From Hyperoodon ampullatus (taxonomy: Eukaryota; Chordata; Mammalia; Artiodactyla; Ziphiidae), in NCBI GenBank assembly GCA_949752795.1, contig OX457068.1, positions 60,081,582 through 60,145,581 on the forward strand: 64,000 nucleotides of DNA, given 5' to 3'. The notes under the pieces were generated by a model that saw only the letters and a program-made list of their open reading frames with translations, made no database searches and was not told where the DNA came from. A program made the translations under genes and the position numbers. Below, one piece after another: positions 24,840 to 37,300 of the stretch. How positions within the stretch are numbered: the stretch's first letter is position 1; every line of letters begins with the position of its first letter.

Positions 24840-27775
24840 TTACATCTTTGAAAAATTTTATTTTATATGAAGTATAGAAAATTTACAATGTTGTGTTAGT
24901 TCCAGGTGTACAGCACAGTGGTTCAGTTATACATATACATATATCATCCTTTTTCAGGTTCTTTTCATATATAGGTTATTAGAGAATACTGAGTAGAGTT
25001 CCCTGTGCTGTACAGTTGGTCACTGTTGATCATCTATTTTATATATAGTAGTGTGTATACATTAATCACAAGCTTCTAATTTATCCCTCCCTTCACCTTT
25101 CCACTTTTGTAAGCATAAGTTTTTTTTTTTCTATGTCTGTGAGTCTGTTTCTGTTTTTTAAATAAGTTCATTTGTGTCATTTTTTAGATTCAACATTTAA
25201 GTGATATTATATGATATTGGTATTTCTCTGTATGACTTACTTCACTTAGTATGATAATCTCTAGGTCCATCCATGTTGCTGCAAATGGCATTATTTCATT
25301 CTTTTTTATGGCTGAATAATATTCCATTGTATATCTATACCACAGCTTCTTTATCCATTCATCTCCTTATGCGCATTTAAGTTGCTTCCATGTCTTGGCT
25401 ATTGTAAACAGTGCTGCAATGAACATTGGGGTGCATGTATCTTTTCGAATTATGGATTTCTCCAAATATATGCCCAGGAGAGGGATTGTTGGATCATATG
25501 GTAGCTCTATTTTTAGTTTTTTAAGGAACCTCTATATTGTTCTCCATAGTGACTGTACCAATTTACCTTCACACTAACAGTGTGGGATTGTTCCCTTTTC
25601 TTCACACAGACTCAAGCATTTATTATTTGTAGTGTTTCTGATGATGACCATTCTGACTGGTGTGAGGTGATATCTCATTGTACTTTTGATTTGCATTTCT
25701 CTAATAATTAGCAATGAACAACTTTTCATGTGCCTTTTGGCCATGTATATGTCTTCTTTGGAGAAATGTCTATTTAGGTTTTCTGCCCATATTTTGATTG
25801 GGTTCTTTGGTTTGTTTTGATATTTAGCTGTATGAGTTTTTTCTATGCTTTAGAGATTAATACCTTGTCAGCTGCATCATTTGCAAATATTTTCTCCCAT
25901 TCTGTACATTGTCTTTTCATTTTGTTTATGGATTTCTTTGCTGTGCAAAAGCTTTTAAGTTTAATTAGGTTCTATTTGTTTATTTTTGGTTTGTTTGTCC
26001 ATTTTACTATTAGGTGGATCCAAAAAGATTTTGCTGTGATTCATGTCAGAGTGTTCTGCCTATGGGCTTTAATCAATTTTGAGTTTATTTTATGCATGGT
26101 GTTAGAGAGTGTTCTAATTTTATTCTTTAACATGTAGCTATCCAGTTTTCCCAGCAACACTTATTGAAGAGACTGTCCTTTCTCCATTGTATATTCTTGC
26201 CTCCTTTGTCATAAACAAATTGACCAGAGGTGTGTGGGTATATTTCTGGGCTATCTATCCTGTGCCATTGATCTATATTTCTGTTTTTGTGCTAGTACCA
26301 TATTGTATTTATTACTGTAGCTTTATAGAATATTCTGAAGTCAGGGAGCCTGATTCTTCCAGCTCTGTTTTTCTTTCTCGGGATTCCTTTGGCTATTCAT
26401 GGACTTCTGTGTTTCCATATCAATTTTAAGATTTTTAGTCATAGATCTGCAAAAATAGTGCCATGGGTAATTTGATTTGGATTGCATTGAATATGTAGAT
26501 TGCCTTGGGTATTATAGTTATTTTCACAATATTGATTCTTCCAATCCAAGAACATGGTATACCTTTCCATCTGTCTGTGTCATCTTTGATTCCTTTCATC
26601 AGTGTCTTATAGTTTTCAGAGTACAGGTCTTTTGCCTCCTTAGTTAAGTTTATTCACAGGTATTTTATTATTTTTGATACAATGGTAAATGAGATTGTTT
26701 CCTTACTTTCTCTCTCTGATCTTTGTTAGTGTATAGAAATTCCAGAGATTTCTTTGTAGTAATTTTACATCCTGCAATGTTACCAAATTCATTGAAGAGC
26801 TCTAGAAGTTTTCTGGTACTGACTTTAGGATTTTCTATGTATAGTCTCTTGTTATCTGCAAACAATGACAGTTTTACTTATTCTTTTCCAATTTGGATTT
26901 GTTTTATTTCTTTTTCTCCTCTGATTGCCATGGCTAGGACTTCCAAAACTATGTTGAATAAAGGTGGTGAGAGTGCACATCCTTCTCTTGTTCCTGTTTA
27001 TAGGGGAAAAGCTTCCAAATTTTCACCATTGAGTATGATGTTAACTGTAGGTTTGTCATATAAGGGCTTTATCATGTTGAGGTTTGTTCCCTCTATGCCC
27101 ACTTTCTAGGGAGCTTTTATCATAAATAGGTGTCAAATTTTGTCAAAAGCCTTTTCTGCAGTGATTGAGATGATCATACGGTTTTATTATTAAATTTGCT
27201 AATGTGGTGTAGCACATTGATTGATTTGCAGATATTTGAAAATCCTTGCACCCCTGGGATAAATCCAAATTGATCATGTTTCATGATCTTTGTAATGTAT
27301 TATTGGGTTCAATTTTCTAGTATTTTGCTGAGTATTTTGCATTTATGTTCATCAGTGATATTAGCCTATAATTTTCTTTTTTGTGGTATTTTTGTCTGGT
27401 TTTCATTTCAGGGTGACACTGGCCTCATAGAATGAGTTGGCAAGTGTTCCTTCCTATGAAATTTTTGGACTAGTTTCAGGAAGGTAGATGTTAACTCTTC
27501 CTAAATGTTTGGTAGAAATTGCACTTCAAACCATTTTGTCCTGGACTTTTGTTTGTTGAGAGTTTTTAAATCACAGGTTCAATTTCAGTACTTGTGATTG
27601 GTCTGTTCAGATTTTAAATTTCTTCTTTGTTCAGTGTCAGAAGATTGTACCTTTCTAAGAATTTGTCCATTTCTTCCAGGTTGTCCATTTTATTGGTGTA
27701 TACTTTCTTCTAGTTGTCTCTCGTGATCCTTTATACTTCTGTAGTGTCCATTGTAACATCTCCTTTTTCATTTCT
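24840..27775 (-). mobile_element. L1C 3' half: older LINE-1, reverse orientation
   Basis: Antisense 3'UTR (24880-25090: 'caatgttgtgttagttccag', 'tatatagtagtgtgtatac') followed by the C-terminal two thirds of ORF2. At 27759-27775 it meets the insertion site of L1D and resumes at 32849. It is far more diverged than L1A or L1B, with no long open frame. Confidence 0.88.
25230..27775 (-). pseudogene. L1C ORF2, C-terminal and RT part, broken
   Basis: Reverse-strand ORF2 remnant. The RT catalytic region at 26668-26865 reads MFADN where active L1s have FADD, so the second Asp of the metal-binding pair is gone. Many stops and indels divide it. The N-terminal part of the same ORF2 lies at 32866-34000, displaced by the 5.07-kb L1D insertion. 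Confidence 0.85.
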
Positions 27776-27995
27776 TTTTCTTCTTTTTTGCATTTTATTA
27801 TTTTTTTATACAGCAGGTTCTTATTAGTCATCAATTTTATACACATCAGTGTATACATGTCAATCCCACTAGCCCAATTCAGCACACGACCATCCTCACC
27901 CCTCCACAGCTTTCCCTGCTTGGTGTCCATACGTTTCTTCTCTACATCTGTGTCTCAACTTCTGCCCTGTAAACCAGTTCATCTGCACCATTTTT

Positions 27996-30900
27996 CTAGG
28001 TTCCACATACGTGCATTATATACGATATTTGTTTTTCTCTTTCTGACTTACTTCACTCTGTATGACAGTCTCTACATCCATCCATGTCTCAACAAATGAC
28101 TCAATTTTGTTCCTCTTTATGGCTGAGTAATGTTCCATTCTATATATGTACCACAAATTCTTTATCCATCATCTGTCAATGGGCATTTCGGTTGCTTCCA
28201 TGACCTGGATATTGTAAATACTGCTGCAATGAACATTGGGGTGCAAGTGTCTTTTGGAGTTATGGTTTTCTCTGGGTATATGCCCAGTAGTGGCATTGCT
28301 GGATCGTATGGTAATTCTATATTTAGTTCTTTAAGGAAGCTCCATACCATTCTCCATAGTGGCTGTATCAATTTACATTCCCACCAACAGTGCAAGAGGG
28401 TTCCCTTTTCTCCACAACCTCTCCAGCATTTGTTGTTTGTAGATTTTCTGACGATGCCCATTCTAACTGGTGTGAGGTGATATCTCATTGTAGTTTTGAT
28501 TTGCATTTCTCTAATAATTAGTGGTGTTGAGCAGCTTATCATGTTCTTCTTGGCCATCTGTATGTTTTCTTTGGAGAAATGTCTTTTTAGGTCTTCTGCC
28601 CATTTTTGGATTGGGTTGTTTGTTTCTTTAATATTGAGCTGCATGAGCCGTTTATATATTTTGGAGATTACTCCTTTGTCCACTGATTCATTTGCAAATA
28701 TGTTTTCCCATTCTGAGGGTTGGCTTTTCGTCCTATTTATGGTTTCCTTTGCTGTGCAAAAGCTTTGAAGTTTCATTAGGTCCCATATATTTATTTTTCT
28801 TTTTATTTCCATTACTCTAGGAGGTGGATCAAAAAAGATCTTGCTGTGATTTATGTCAAAGAGTGTTCTTTCTATGTTTTCCTCTAAAAGTTTTATAGTG
28901 TCCAGTCTTAAATTTAGGTCTTGAATCCATTTTGAGTTTATTTTTGTGAAAGGTGTTTGGGAGTGTTCTAATTTCATTCTTTTACATGTAGCTGTCCAGT
29001 TTTCCCAGAACCACTTATTGAAGAGTGTGTCTTTTCCCCAATTTATATCCTTGCCTCATTTCTCATAGATTAGTTGACTACAGGTTCATTGGTTTATCTC
29101 TGGGCTTTCTATCTTGTTCCATTGATCTATGTTTCTGTTTTTGTGCCAGCACCATATTGTCATGATTACTGTAGCTTTGAAGTATAGTCTGAAGTCAGGG
29201 AGTCTGATTTCTCCTGCTCTGTTTTTTTCCTTCAAGACTGCTTTGGCTATTGTGGGTCTTTTGTGTTTCCATACAAATTTTAAGATTTTTGTTCTAGTTC
29301 TGTAAAAAATGCCATTGGTAATTTGATAGGGATTGAATTGAATCTGTAGATTGCTTTGGGTAGTAGAGTCATTTTCACAATATTGATTCTTCCAGTCCAA
29401 GAACATAGTATATCTCTCCATCTGTTGGTATCATCTTTAATTTCTTTCATCAGTGTCTTATAGTTTTCTGCATACAGGTCTTTTTTCATCAGTGTCTTAT
29501 AGTTTTCTGCATACAGGTCTTTTTTCTCCCTAGGTAGGTTTATTCCTAGGTATTTTATTCTTTGTGTTGCAATGATAAATGGGAGAGCTTCCTTAATTTC
29601 TCGTTCAGATTTTTCATCATTAGTGTATTAGAATGCAAGATATTTCTGTGCATTAATTTTGTATCCTGCAAATGTACCAAATTCATTGATTAGCTCTAGA
29701 AATTTTCTGGTGGTATCTTTAGGATTCTCTATATATGGTATCATGTCATCTGAAAACAGTTACAGATTTACTTCTTCTTTTCCAATTTGTGTTCCTTTTA
29801 TTTTGTTTTCTTCTCTGATTGCTGAGGCTAGGACTTCCAAAACTATGTTGAATAATAGTGACAAGAGTGGACGTCCTTGTCTTTTTCCTGGTCTTAGAGG
29901 AAATGCTTTCAGTTTTTCACCATTGAGAATGATGTTTGCTGTGGGTTTTTTGTATATGGTCTTTATTATGTTTAGGTAGGTTCCCTCTATGCCCACTTTC
30001 TGGAGAGTTTTTATCATAAATGGGTGTTGAATTTTGTCAAAAGCTTGTCCTGCATCTATTGAGATGATCATATGGTTTTTATTCTTCAATTTGTTAATAT
30101 GGTGTATCACATTGATTGATTTGCATATATTGAAGAATCGTTGCATTCCTGGGTTAAATCCCACTTGGTCATGGTATATGATCCTTTTAATGTTTTGTTG
30201 GATTCTGTTTGCTGGTATTTTGTTGAGGATTTTTGTCTCTATGTTCATCAGTGATATTGGCCTGTAATTTTCTTTTCCTGTAGTACCTTTGTCTGGTTTT
30301 CTTATCAGGATGATGTTGGCCTCATAGAATGAGTTTGGGAGTGTTCCTTCCTCTGCAATTGTTTGGAAGAGCTTGAGAAGGATGGGTGTTAGCTCTTCTC
30401 TAAATGTTTGATAGAATTCACCTGTGAAGCCATCTGATGCTTGACTTTTGTTTGTTGGAAGATTTTTAATCACAGTTTTAATTTCATTGCTTGTGATTGG
30501 CCTGTTCATATTTTCTGTTTCTTCCTGTTTCAGTCTTGGAAGGTTATACCTTTCTAAGAATTTGTCCATTTCTTCCAGGTTGCCCATTTTTTTTGGCATA
30601 GAGTTGCTTGTAGTAGTCTCTTAGAATGCTTTGTATTTCTGTGGTTTCTGTTGTAACTTCTCCTTTTTCATTTCTAATTTTATTGTTTTAAGTCCTCTCC
30701 CTCTTTTTCTTGATCAGTCTGGCTAATGGTTTATCAATTTTGCTTATCTTCTCAAAGAACCAGCTTTTAGTTTTATTGATCTTTGCTATTGTTTTCTTTG
30801 TTTCTCTTTCATTTATTTCTGCTATGATCTTGATAATTTCTTTCCTTCTGCTAACTTTGGGTTTTGTTTATTCTTCTTTCTGTAGTTCCTTTAGGTGTCA

Positions 30901-31854
30901 GGTTAGATTATTTATTTGAGATTTTTCTTGTTTCGTGGGGTAAGCTTGTATAGCTATAAACTTCCCTCTTAGAACTGCTTTTGCTGCATCCCATACATTT
31001 TGGATCATCGTGTTTTCATTGTCATTTGTGTCTAGGTGTTTTTTGATTTCCACTTTGATTTCTTCAGTGATCTCTTGGTTATTTAGTAATGTATCATTTA
31101 GCCTCCATGTTTCGTGTTTTTTTAATATTTTTTTCCCCTGTAATTGATTTCTAATCTCATAGCATTGTGGTCAGAAAAGATGCTTAATAAGATTTCAATT
31201 TTCTTAAATTTGCTGAGGCTTGATTTGTGACCCAAGATGTGATCTATCCTGGAGAATATTCCATGCGCACTTGAGAAGAAAGTGTAATCTGCTGATTTTG
31301 GATTGAATGTCCTATAAATAGCAATTAAATCTATCTGGTCTATTTTGTCATTTAAAGCTTCTGTTTCCTTATTTATTTTCATTTTGAATGATCTGTCCAT
31401 TGGTGTAAGTAAGGTGTTAAAGTCACCCAGTGTTATTGTGTTACTGTTGATTTCCTCTTTTGTAGCTGTTAGCAGTTGCCTTATGTATTGAGGTGCTCCT
31501 ATGTTGGGTGCATATATATTTATGATTGTTATATCTTCTTCTTGGATGGATCCCTTGATCATTATGTATTGTGTTTCCTTGTCTCTTGTAACATTCTTTA
31601 TTTTAAAGTCTATTTAATCTGATATGAGTATTGTTACTCCAGCTTTCTTTTGATTTCCATTTTCTTAGAATATCTTTTTCCATTCCCTCACTTTCAGTCT
31701 GTATGTGTCCCTAGGTATGAATTGGGTCTGTTGTAGATAGCATATATATGGGTCTTTTTTTTTATGTCCATTCAGTATACCTGTGTCTTTTGGATGAAGC
31801 ATTTAATCCATTCATGTTTAAGGTAATTATCGATATATATGTTCTTATGACCAT
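27996..31854 (-). pseudogene. L1D ORF2 (endonuclease-reverse transcriptase), broken
   Basis: Starts at the ATG complementary to 31852-31854 and ends at TAG (27996-27998), about full length. The endonuclease part (31122-31562) keeps GDFNT, SRIDHILGH and an intact SDHNAMRLE. The RT part (29760-30599) is open for 279 codons, but the GTRQGCP motif reads GKRQGRP. It then stops (TCA to TAA at about 29757), and the following catalytic box reads FSDD. C-terminus 28162-28977 is open for 271 codons with [19 protein letters not shown] 39-bp in-frame tandem duplication lies at 29448-29525. Not functional. Confidence 0.92.
29448..29525 (-). repeat. 39-bp exact tandem duplication in L1D ORF2
   Basis: Plus-strand unit 29448-29486 (from 'catcagtgtcttatag' to six T) is repeated exactly at 29487-29525. 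It is 13 codons long, so it keeps the frame and duplicates the [13 protein letters not shown] segment of ORF2. Perfect identity in an otherwise decayed element suggests the duplication is recent relative to most substitutions. Confidence 0.95.
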
Positions 31855-31911
31855 TTTCTTAATTGTTTGGGGTTTGTTTTTGTAAGTCCTTTTTTTCTGT
31901 TGTGTTTCCAC

Positions 31912-32816
31912 TTAGAGAGGTTCCTTTACCATTTGTTGTAGAGCTGGTTTGGTGCGGCTAAATTCTCTCAGCTTTTGTTTGTCTGTAAAGCTTTTGATTC
32001 CTGCATTGAATCTGAATGAGATCTTTGCCGGGTAGAGTAATCTTGGTTGTAGGTTCTTCCCTTTCATCGCTTTAAGTATATCAGGCCTCTCCCTTCTGGC
32101 TTGTAGAGTTTGTGTTGAGAAATCAGCTGTTAACTTTATGGTAGTTCCCTTGTATGTTATTTGTCATTTTTTCCTTGCTGCTTTCAATAATTTTTCTTTG
32201 TCTTTAAATTTGCCAATTTGATTACTATGTGTCTCAGCCTGTTTCTCCTTGGGTTTATCCTGTATGAGACTTACTGCACTTCCTGGACTTCGGTGGCTAT
32301 TTCCTTTCCCATGTTAGGGAAGTTTTTGACTATAATCTCTTCAAATATTTTGTCTGGTACTTTCTCTCTCTCTTCTCCTTCTGGGACCCCTATATTGAGA
32401 ATATTTTTGTGTTTAATGTTGTCCCAGAGGTCTCTTAGGTTGTCTTCATTTCTTTTCATTCTTTTCTCTTTAATCTGTTCCACAGCAGTGAATTCCACCA
32501 TTCTGTCTTCCGTGTCACTTATCCATTCCTCTGCCTCAGTTATTCTGCTATTGATTCCTTGTAATGTAGTTTTCATTTCAGTTATTGTATTGTTCATCTC
32601 TGTTTGTTTGTTCCTTAATTCTTCTAGGTCTTTGTTAAACATTTCTTGCATCTTCTTGATCTTTGCTTCCATTATTTTTCTGAGGTCCTGGATCATCTTC
32701 CCTATCATTATTCTGAATTCTTTTTCTGGGAGGTTGCCTATCTCCACTTCATTTAGTTGTTTTTCTGGGGTTTTATCTTGCTCCTTCATCTGGTACATAG
32801 CCCTCTGCCTTTTCAT
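31912..32816 (-). pseudogene. L1D ORF1 (RNA-binding chaperone), broken
   Basis: Starts MKRQRAMYQMKEQDK at 32816. It is open for 182 codons with a coiled coil and the RNA-binding-domain start (IGVPEGEEREKVPDKIFEE), then stops at 32271-32273. The normal ORF1 end is at 31912-31914. The full span of 905 bp is not a multiple of three, so at least one indel exists beyond the nonsense codon. The open frame extends 15 codons upstream of the ATG into flanking L1C sequence; those codons are not part of ORF1. Confidence 0.88.
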
Positions 32817-32865
32817 CTTGTCTATCTTTCTGTGAATGTGTTTTTTGTTCTCCTTTTTCATTTCT

Positions 32866-34000
32866 AATTTTATTGATTTGAGCCTTCTTCCTTTTTATCC
32901 TGATGAGTCTGGCTAAAGGTTTATCAATTTTTTTAATCTTTTCAGAAAAACCAGCTTTTAGTTACATTGATGTTTTCTATTGCTTCCTTCATCCCTATTT
33001 CATTTATTTCTCCTCTTATCTTTATGATTTATTTCCTTCTACTAACTTTGGGGTTTGTTCTTCTTTCCTTAGTTGCTTTTGGTGTAAGGTTAATTTGTTT
33101 TTTTGAGATATTTTCTTTTTCCTGAGATACTATTACTATAAACTTCCCTCTTAGAACTGCCTTTGCTGTATCCCATAGGTTTCAGATCATTGTGTATTTA
33201 TTTTCATTGGTCTCTAGATATTTTTTGGTTTATTCAGTGATCCATTGGTTTTTTAGTAGCGTATTGTGTACCCTCCATGTATTTGTGTTCTTTGCAGTTT
33301 TTTCTTGTAGTTCATTTCTAATCTCATAGTGTTGTGATTGAAAGGATACTTGATATGATTTTAAATTTCTTAAACTTGCTGTGGCTTGCTTTGTGGCCCA
33401 GTATGTGATCTATCCTGGAGAATATTCCATGTGCACTTGAAAAGAATGTGTATTCTGCTGCATTCTGATAGAATGCTCTATAAATATCAGTTAATTCCAT
33501 CTGGTCAAATGTGTCATTTAAGTCCAGTGTTTTACTGATTTTATGTCTGGATGATATGTCCATTGATGAAAGTGGGGTGTTAAAGTCCCCCATTATTATT
33601 GTGTTATTGTGAATCTTTTTATATTTGTTAACATTTCTTTTATGTATTGAGGTGCTCTTGTGTTGGTTGCTATATACTTAGAATTGTTATGTCTTCTTCT
33701 CAGATTGATCCCTTGACCATTATGTAGTGCCCTTCTTTGTCTCTTGTAACAGTCTTTATTTTAAAGTCTGTTTTATCTGGTATGAGTATTACTAGTCCAG
33801 CTTTCATCGGTTTTCTATTTGCATAGAATACCGTCTTCCATTCCCTCACTTTCAGTGTTTATGTGTCTCTAGATTTGAAGTGGGTCTGTTGTAGACAGCA
33901 TATATACAGGTCTTGTTTTTTTATCCATTCAGCCAGTCTATGTCTTTTCATTGGAGCATTTAATCCATTTACTTTTAAGGTAATTATTGATATGTATGCT
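32866..34000 (-). pseudogene. L1C ORF2 N-terminal endonuclease part, broken
   Basis: The fragment 33324-33593 reads MGDFNTPLSSMDISS and SRIDHILGHK, from the endonuclease domain. The SDH region is damaged: the frame ends ISSILSITTL before reaching the motif. Surrounding stretches are frameshifted. It joins the RT part at 27775 once L1D is disregarded. Confidence 0.8.
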
Positions 34001-34309
34001 ATTATAGTCATTGTTTTATTGTTTTGTTTTTTTTTTTGTTATTGGTCTTTTTTCTTCCCTTCCTCTTTTGTTCTCTTTTGATTTAATAACCATTTTTAGT
34101 ATTGTATTTGGATTCCTGTTTTACTTTTTTGTGTATGTATATCTATTGTAGATTTTTGGTTTGTGGTTACTATGAGGTTTTGATATAGTAGTCTATATGA
34201 ATACATGATTGTTTTAAGTTGCTGGTCTCTTAATTTCAAATGCATTTCCAATATTCTGTTTGTACTGTCCTCTCTCATAATTGCTGCTTTTGATATCATA
34301 TTTGTGTGT

Positions 34310-35037
34310 GTATGATTTCCACTCCCTTCTTGCCTACAGAATTTCTGCTAAAAAATCCACTGATAACCTTGTGGGGATTCCCTTGTATGTTATTTGTTGC
34401 TTTTCCACTCTTGGTTAATATTTTCTCTTTCTCTTTAATGTTTGTCAATTTGATCACTATGTTGTGTCTCAGTATGCTCCTCCTTGGGTTTATCCTGCCT
34501 GGGACTCAATGAGCTTCCTGGATTTGGATAAGTGTTTCCCTCCCCACGTTAGGGAAGTTTTCAGCTATTAGGTCTTCAAATATTTTCTCAGGCCCTTTCT
34601 CTCTCTTTTCTCCTTCTGGGACCCCTATAATGTGAATGTTGGTGCATTTAATATTGTCCCAGAGGTGTCTTAAACTATCCTCATTTATTTTCTTTCTTCC
34701 CTTCTGTGGCAGTTATTTCTACCATTCTGTCTTTCAGCTCACTTATCTGTTCTTCTGCCTCATTTATTCTGTTATTGATTCTTTCTAGTATGTTTTTCAT
34801 TTCAATTATTGTATTGTTAACTGTTCTTTTGTTCTTTATATCTTCTAGCTCTTTGTTAAATATTTCTAATGTCTTATCAGTCAGTGCCTCCATTATTTTT
34901 CCATGATCTTGTATCATCTTTATTATCATTACCCTTAACTCTTACTTGTACAGATTGTCTATCTCCAATTCATTTAGTTTCTCTTCTGGGGTTTTATCTT
35001 GTTCCTTCATCTGGAACATATTCCTCTGCTTTCTGAT
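34310..35037 (-). pseudogene. L1C ORF1, broken, start codon lost
   Basis: The ORF1 start position reads ATC instead of ATG at 35035-35037 (IRKQRNMFQMKEQDKTPEEK). A stop cuts the N-terminus at 34942. The fragment 34681-34929 keeps coiled-coil residues (MIIKMIQDHGKIMEALTDK). The C-terminal end is deleted: near 34325 the frame runs from the 'gcagaaattctg' region straight into spacer-type sequence. Confidence 0.75.
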
Positions 35038-36068
35038 TTTGACTTCTGTGTTTGTTGTCTTCATTCTGCAGGCTGCAGGTTTGTAATTCCTCTTGCTTCT
35101 GGTGTCTGTCCATGGTGGCTGAGGCTTGTCTAGAAGTTTGTGCAGACATCCTGTTGGGAGGGACTTGTCCCTGCCCACTGGTGGGTAGAGCTTTATCTTG
35201 TCCCTCTAGTGGGCAGGGCCATGTCAATGTGTGTGTTTAGACATGGCTGTGAGCTCAGGAAGACAGGCAGCCTGTCTGCTGATAGGTGAGACTGTGTTCC
35301 TACCCTGTTAGTTGTTTGGCCTGAAGCATCACAACACTGGAGCCTACACACTTTGGGGTGGGCCAGGTCTTTGTATCAAAATGGCAGCCTATAGGAGAGC
35401 TCACACCAATGAGTACTTTCTGGTACCTCTGTCACCAATGTCCTTGTCCCCATAGTGTGTGACAGCTTCCCCCTCCTCCCTAGGAGACCCTCCAAGAAAA
35501 GCAGGTAAGTTTTGTCCAGGTTCCTGTGAAGCCACTGCTTTTTCCCAGCTCTTGGTGCACATGAGACCTTGTGGGCATCCTCCAAGAGTGGAGTTCTATT
35601 TCCCCCAGTCCTGTGGAGTTCCTGCAATCAAACCTTGTTGACCTTCAAATCTAAATGCTCTGGGGGCTCCTTCTCTCAATGCCAGGTCCCCAGGCTGGGG
35701 AGCCTGATGTGGGGTGAGACCTCTCACTCCTGTGGGAGAACCTCTGCAATATAATTATTTTCCAGTTTATGGGTCTCCCATCCAGTGGGTATGTGATTTG
35801 ACTGTATCATGAATGCACCCCTCCTACCATCTCATTGTGGCTTCTTCTTTGTATTTGGATGTAGAATATTTTTTTGGGAGATTTCAGTCTTTTTTGTCAA
35901 TGGTTTTTCAACAATTAGTTGTGATTTTGCTGTTTTTGTGAGAGGAGATGAGCTCAAGTCCTACTCAGCCATCTTGTCTCCAATCCTTGGGGAACTTCTG
36001 ATGGATTTTTGATAACTGATCCAGGATTCACAGGGAAGATCCAAAAGAGAAGATCAAGAGATTGGATG

Positions 36069-36271
36069 GGGCTTCCCTGGTGGCACAGTGGTTGAGAGTC
36101 TACCTGCCAATGCAGGGGACATGGGTTCATGCCCTGGTCCAGGAAAATCCCACATGCTGTGGAGCGGCTGGGCCCATGGGCCGTGGCCACTGAGTCTGCG
36201 CATGCAGAGCCTGTGCTCCACAATGGGAGAGGCCACAACAGTGAAAGGCCTGCGTACCACCAAAAAAAAAG
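36069..36271 (+). mobile_element. CHR-type SINE, plus strand
   Basis: Begins 'gggcttccctggtggcacag', contains 'gcccatgggccgtggccac' and ends 'ctgcgtaccaccaaaaaaaa'. The 12-bp direct repeat agagattggatg lies at 36057-36068 and 36272-36283. No functional coding. Confidence 0.94.
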
Positions 36272-36283
36272 AGAGATTGGATG

Positions 36284-36844
36284 ACCTGCCAGAGAGGCTG
36301 GCCCTCTGCAATGTGAAGTTACACACTAGCCATGCCCAAGACCCACAGAAGGTGAAGAAGGAGTTCTGACAGGACTTAAAGGAATTGCAGGCTCAAGTGC
36401 TGCCTGGTGCCCATAATGCATGCAACTACAGGCTCAGTTTAACACATTGCTTGGGGCCACACACCACCTCAAAGCTCAAATCAAAACTATGCAGCTTGTG
36501 TTCAGTGTTTGTCAAATGAACATTGTTTCTTTACTGAGTTAATGTACAAAGTCATGCATTGATATATAAGATATATGTCAAATAATTTGGGTCTACGAAA
36601 TATTAGTAACATTGTAAAGAACTGATTTAGTCAATAGAACATTAAGTTAATTAGGAATGAACAAATCCTTTAAGACTAAGGTATACTTTTTAAAAAAATT
36701 TAACATTTCTGTGTCATATGTCTGATTTCTGCTTCCTGAAGGTAAGAATCTAGAATTGACATTTTTATGTAGAGCATGGATGTATTTTTAGACAGACTGC
36801 ACTAAATACTGAGTGACGATGAAAGATGACCTGAGGTTACTGAA
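36284..36844. other. Non-coding; weak hint of old coding sequence
   Basis: The first 230 bp have higher GC than the surroundings, and one frame reads a lysine/glutamate-rich run (LPERLALCNVKLHTSHAQD, then DPQKVKKEF, stop, QDLKELQAQ). This could be a scrap of a processed pseudogene, but I do not recognise a parent gene. The remainder is AT-rich with nothing to name. Confidence 0.3.
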
Positions 36845-37300
36845 TGTGGTAGGCTGAATCCCCCAAGATGTCTACACTCTAATGCCTGGAAATGGTAAAT
36901 GTTACCATAAGAGGAACTTCACAGGTGTGACTAAATTAAGGATTTTCAGGTTGAACATTATGCTGGGTTATCCAGGTGAGACCAACATGATTATAACGGT
37001 CCTTATAAGAGAGACTCTGCAGGAGGCTCAACGTCAGTAGCAGTAGCTGTGATGAGGAAGCAAGACGTCATGGGGGGATACAAAGAAAAGGCAAAAGTGA
37101 AGAATGCAGGCAGCTTCTAGAAGCTGAAAGAGTCAAACAAACAGGTTCTCCCCTCTGATCCTCCAGAATGAACCAGCTCTGATGACACCTTGATTTATCC
37201 CAGTGAGACTGGTCTTGGACCTCAGACTTCTAGAACTATCAGATGATAAATTCATGTTGTTTTAAGCCATTAAGTTTGCAAATGAGTGCACTGAACATAC
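36845..37300 (+). repeat. MLT1-like ERVL-MaLR LTR
   Basis: 'gtaggctgaatcccccaaga', 'taaattaaggattttcagg', 'cttataagagagactctgc', 'acaccttgatttatccca' and the end 'gttttaagccattaagtttg' follow the MLT1 LTR consensus in order over about 440 bp. It appears to be a solo LTR from an old mammalian ERVL-MaLR. Recognition is by memory of the family. Confidence 0.78.

Larger units (their letters stand above)
27776..32848 (-). mobile_element. L1D: 5'-truncated LINE-1 inserted into L1C
   Basis: 5,073 bp on the minus strand, flanked by a perfect 17-bp direct repeat TCTCCTTTTTCATTTCT (27759-27775 and 32849-32865). The flanks join into continuous L1C ORF2, proving insertion. The copy has a 3'UTR, ORF2 (27996-31854), a 57-bp spacer and ORF1 (31912-32816), and is truncated about 32 bp upstream of the ORF1 start. 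Truncation and long target-site duplication are typical of target-primed reverse transcription. Both ORFs are broken. Confidence 0.95.
32849..35990 (-). mobile_element. L1C 5' half, continuation of 24840-27775
   Basis: Carries the ORF2 N-terminal part (32866-34000), ORF1-ORF2 spacer, ORF1 (to 35037) and the 5'UTR, ending at about 35985 with the antisense of the L1 start ('actcagccatcttgtctcc'). Together with 24840-27775 this was a full-length minus-strand L1. Its long ORF1-ORF2 spacer resembles L1F rather than L1A, L1B and L1D. Confidence 0.87.
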
